In this document: positions 63,890-64,000 of the stretch, piece after piece
How positions within the stretch are numbered: position 1 is the stretch's first letter
How the letters are laid out: every line of letters starts with the position of its first letter
Source: Celeribacter naphthalenivorans
GTDB taxonomy: Bacteria; Pseudomonadota; Alphaproteobacteria; Rhodobacterales; Rhodobacteraceae
DNA: 64,000 bases
Reading direction: 5' to 3'
Assembly (NCBI RefSeq): GCF_020524585.1
Contig: NZ_JAIVLK010000004.1
Coordinates: forward strand, 186,001 to 250,000
Notes under the pieces: generated by a model
What the model saw: the letters and a program-made list of their open reading frames with translations, nothing else
The model's database searches: none
Told to the model about the DNA's origin: nothing
Program-made: the position numbers and the translations under genes

Positions 63890-64000
63890 ATGTCCGAGAC
63901 CCTGCGCGACCCTTTGGTGATGCTCATGGCCGGGATCGGCATTCCGATCTTTGCCGCCTTGAACGCGCAACTGGGCGCGCGCTTGGGGTCACCTGCTTTG
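63890..64000 (+). CDS. DMT-family transporter (partial, DUF606-like)
   Basis: Only the first 37 residues are in the window. The start (LVMLMAGIGIPIFAALNAQL, then GARLGSPAL) is a hydrophobic helix with the GxxxxxxAxLNAxLGxxLGSP pattern of the DUF606/YdcZ branch of drug/metabolite transporters. ATG 63890 has AGGAGG upstream. Function unknown. Confidence 0.7.
   Translation, partial: MSETLRDPLVMLMAGIGIPIFAALNAQLGARLGSPAL

Overview
The window looks like a chromosomal segment of a marine-type alphaproteobacterium of the Rhodobacteraceae (Roseobacter group). The evidence is the moderately high GC with AT-rich promoter gaps, the fabI-fabB-fabA block divergent from an Irr-type Fur regulator, a metK preceded by a SAM/SAH riboswitch of the kind known from Rhodobacterales, a glucosylglycerol-phosphate synthase cluster, and the miaB/phoH/ybeY/corC/lnt/metK order. 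I saw no tRNA, rRNA, CRISPR array, insertion sequence or phage gene.

Region 1 (1-18.9 kb) is accessory catabolism. A dipeptide-type ABC importer is split over two divergent transcription units. The same area holds two luciferase-like flavin monooxygenases, a CodA-like amidohydrolase, a LuxR-type regulator, a cupin, an Old Yellow Enzyme, a hydantoinase-type cyclic amidohydrolase, a complete spermidine-type ABC importer and a cupin closely matching (S)-ureidoglycine aminohydrolase. Together they suggest uptake, oxidation and hydrolysis of a nitrogen heterocycle or ureide. The substrate cannot be named from sequence.

Region 2 (19.2-32.4 kb) is a second catabolic island: a Baeyer-Villiger-type monooxygenase, an aldehyde dehydrogenase, an iron alcohol dehydrogenase, a GntR/FCD regulator, a metallo-beta-lactamase-fold hydrolase, three short-chain dehydrogenases and a ribose-type ABC importer. 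The enzyme set matches the logic cyclic alcohol > ketone > lactone > hydroxyacid > oxoacid > diacid. Six copies of a 15-bp element (GTATTA-N3-TAATAC) lie in front of its transcription units and probably define one GntR regulon. The monooxygenase lacks the fingerprint histidine.

Region 3 (32.9-47 kb) is mixed: three tandem secreted Cys-motif proteins of unknown function, gpsA with a HAD phosphatase and ggpS (glucosylglycerol osmolyte synthesis), an acetyl-CoA hydrolase/transferase, a small basic protein, an MFS exporter, three alpha/beta hydrolases (one with a histidine-rich tail), a small membrane transporter, a degenerate M50-like membrane protein and a conserved Cys-rich membrane protein.

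Region 4 (47-64 kb) is housekeeping: histidine phosphatase, fabI, fabB, fabA, irr, tag, an FKBP isomerase, miaB, an OmpA protein and a related lipoprotein, phoH, ybeY, corC, lnt, metK with its riboswitch, queF, and the start of a DMT transporter. Several genes here and nearby use GTG or TTG starts (phoH, ybeY, the OmpA gene, gpsA, the acetyl-CoA hydrolase).
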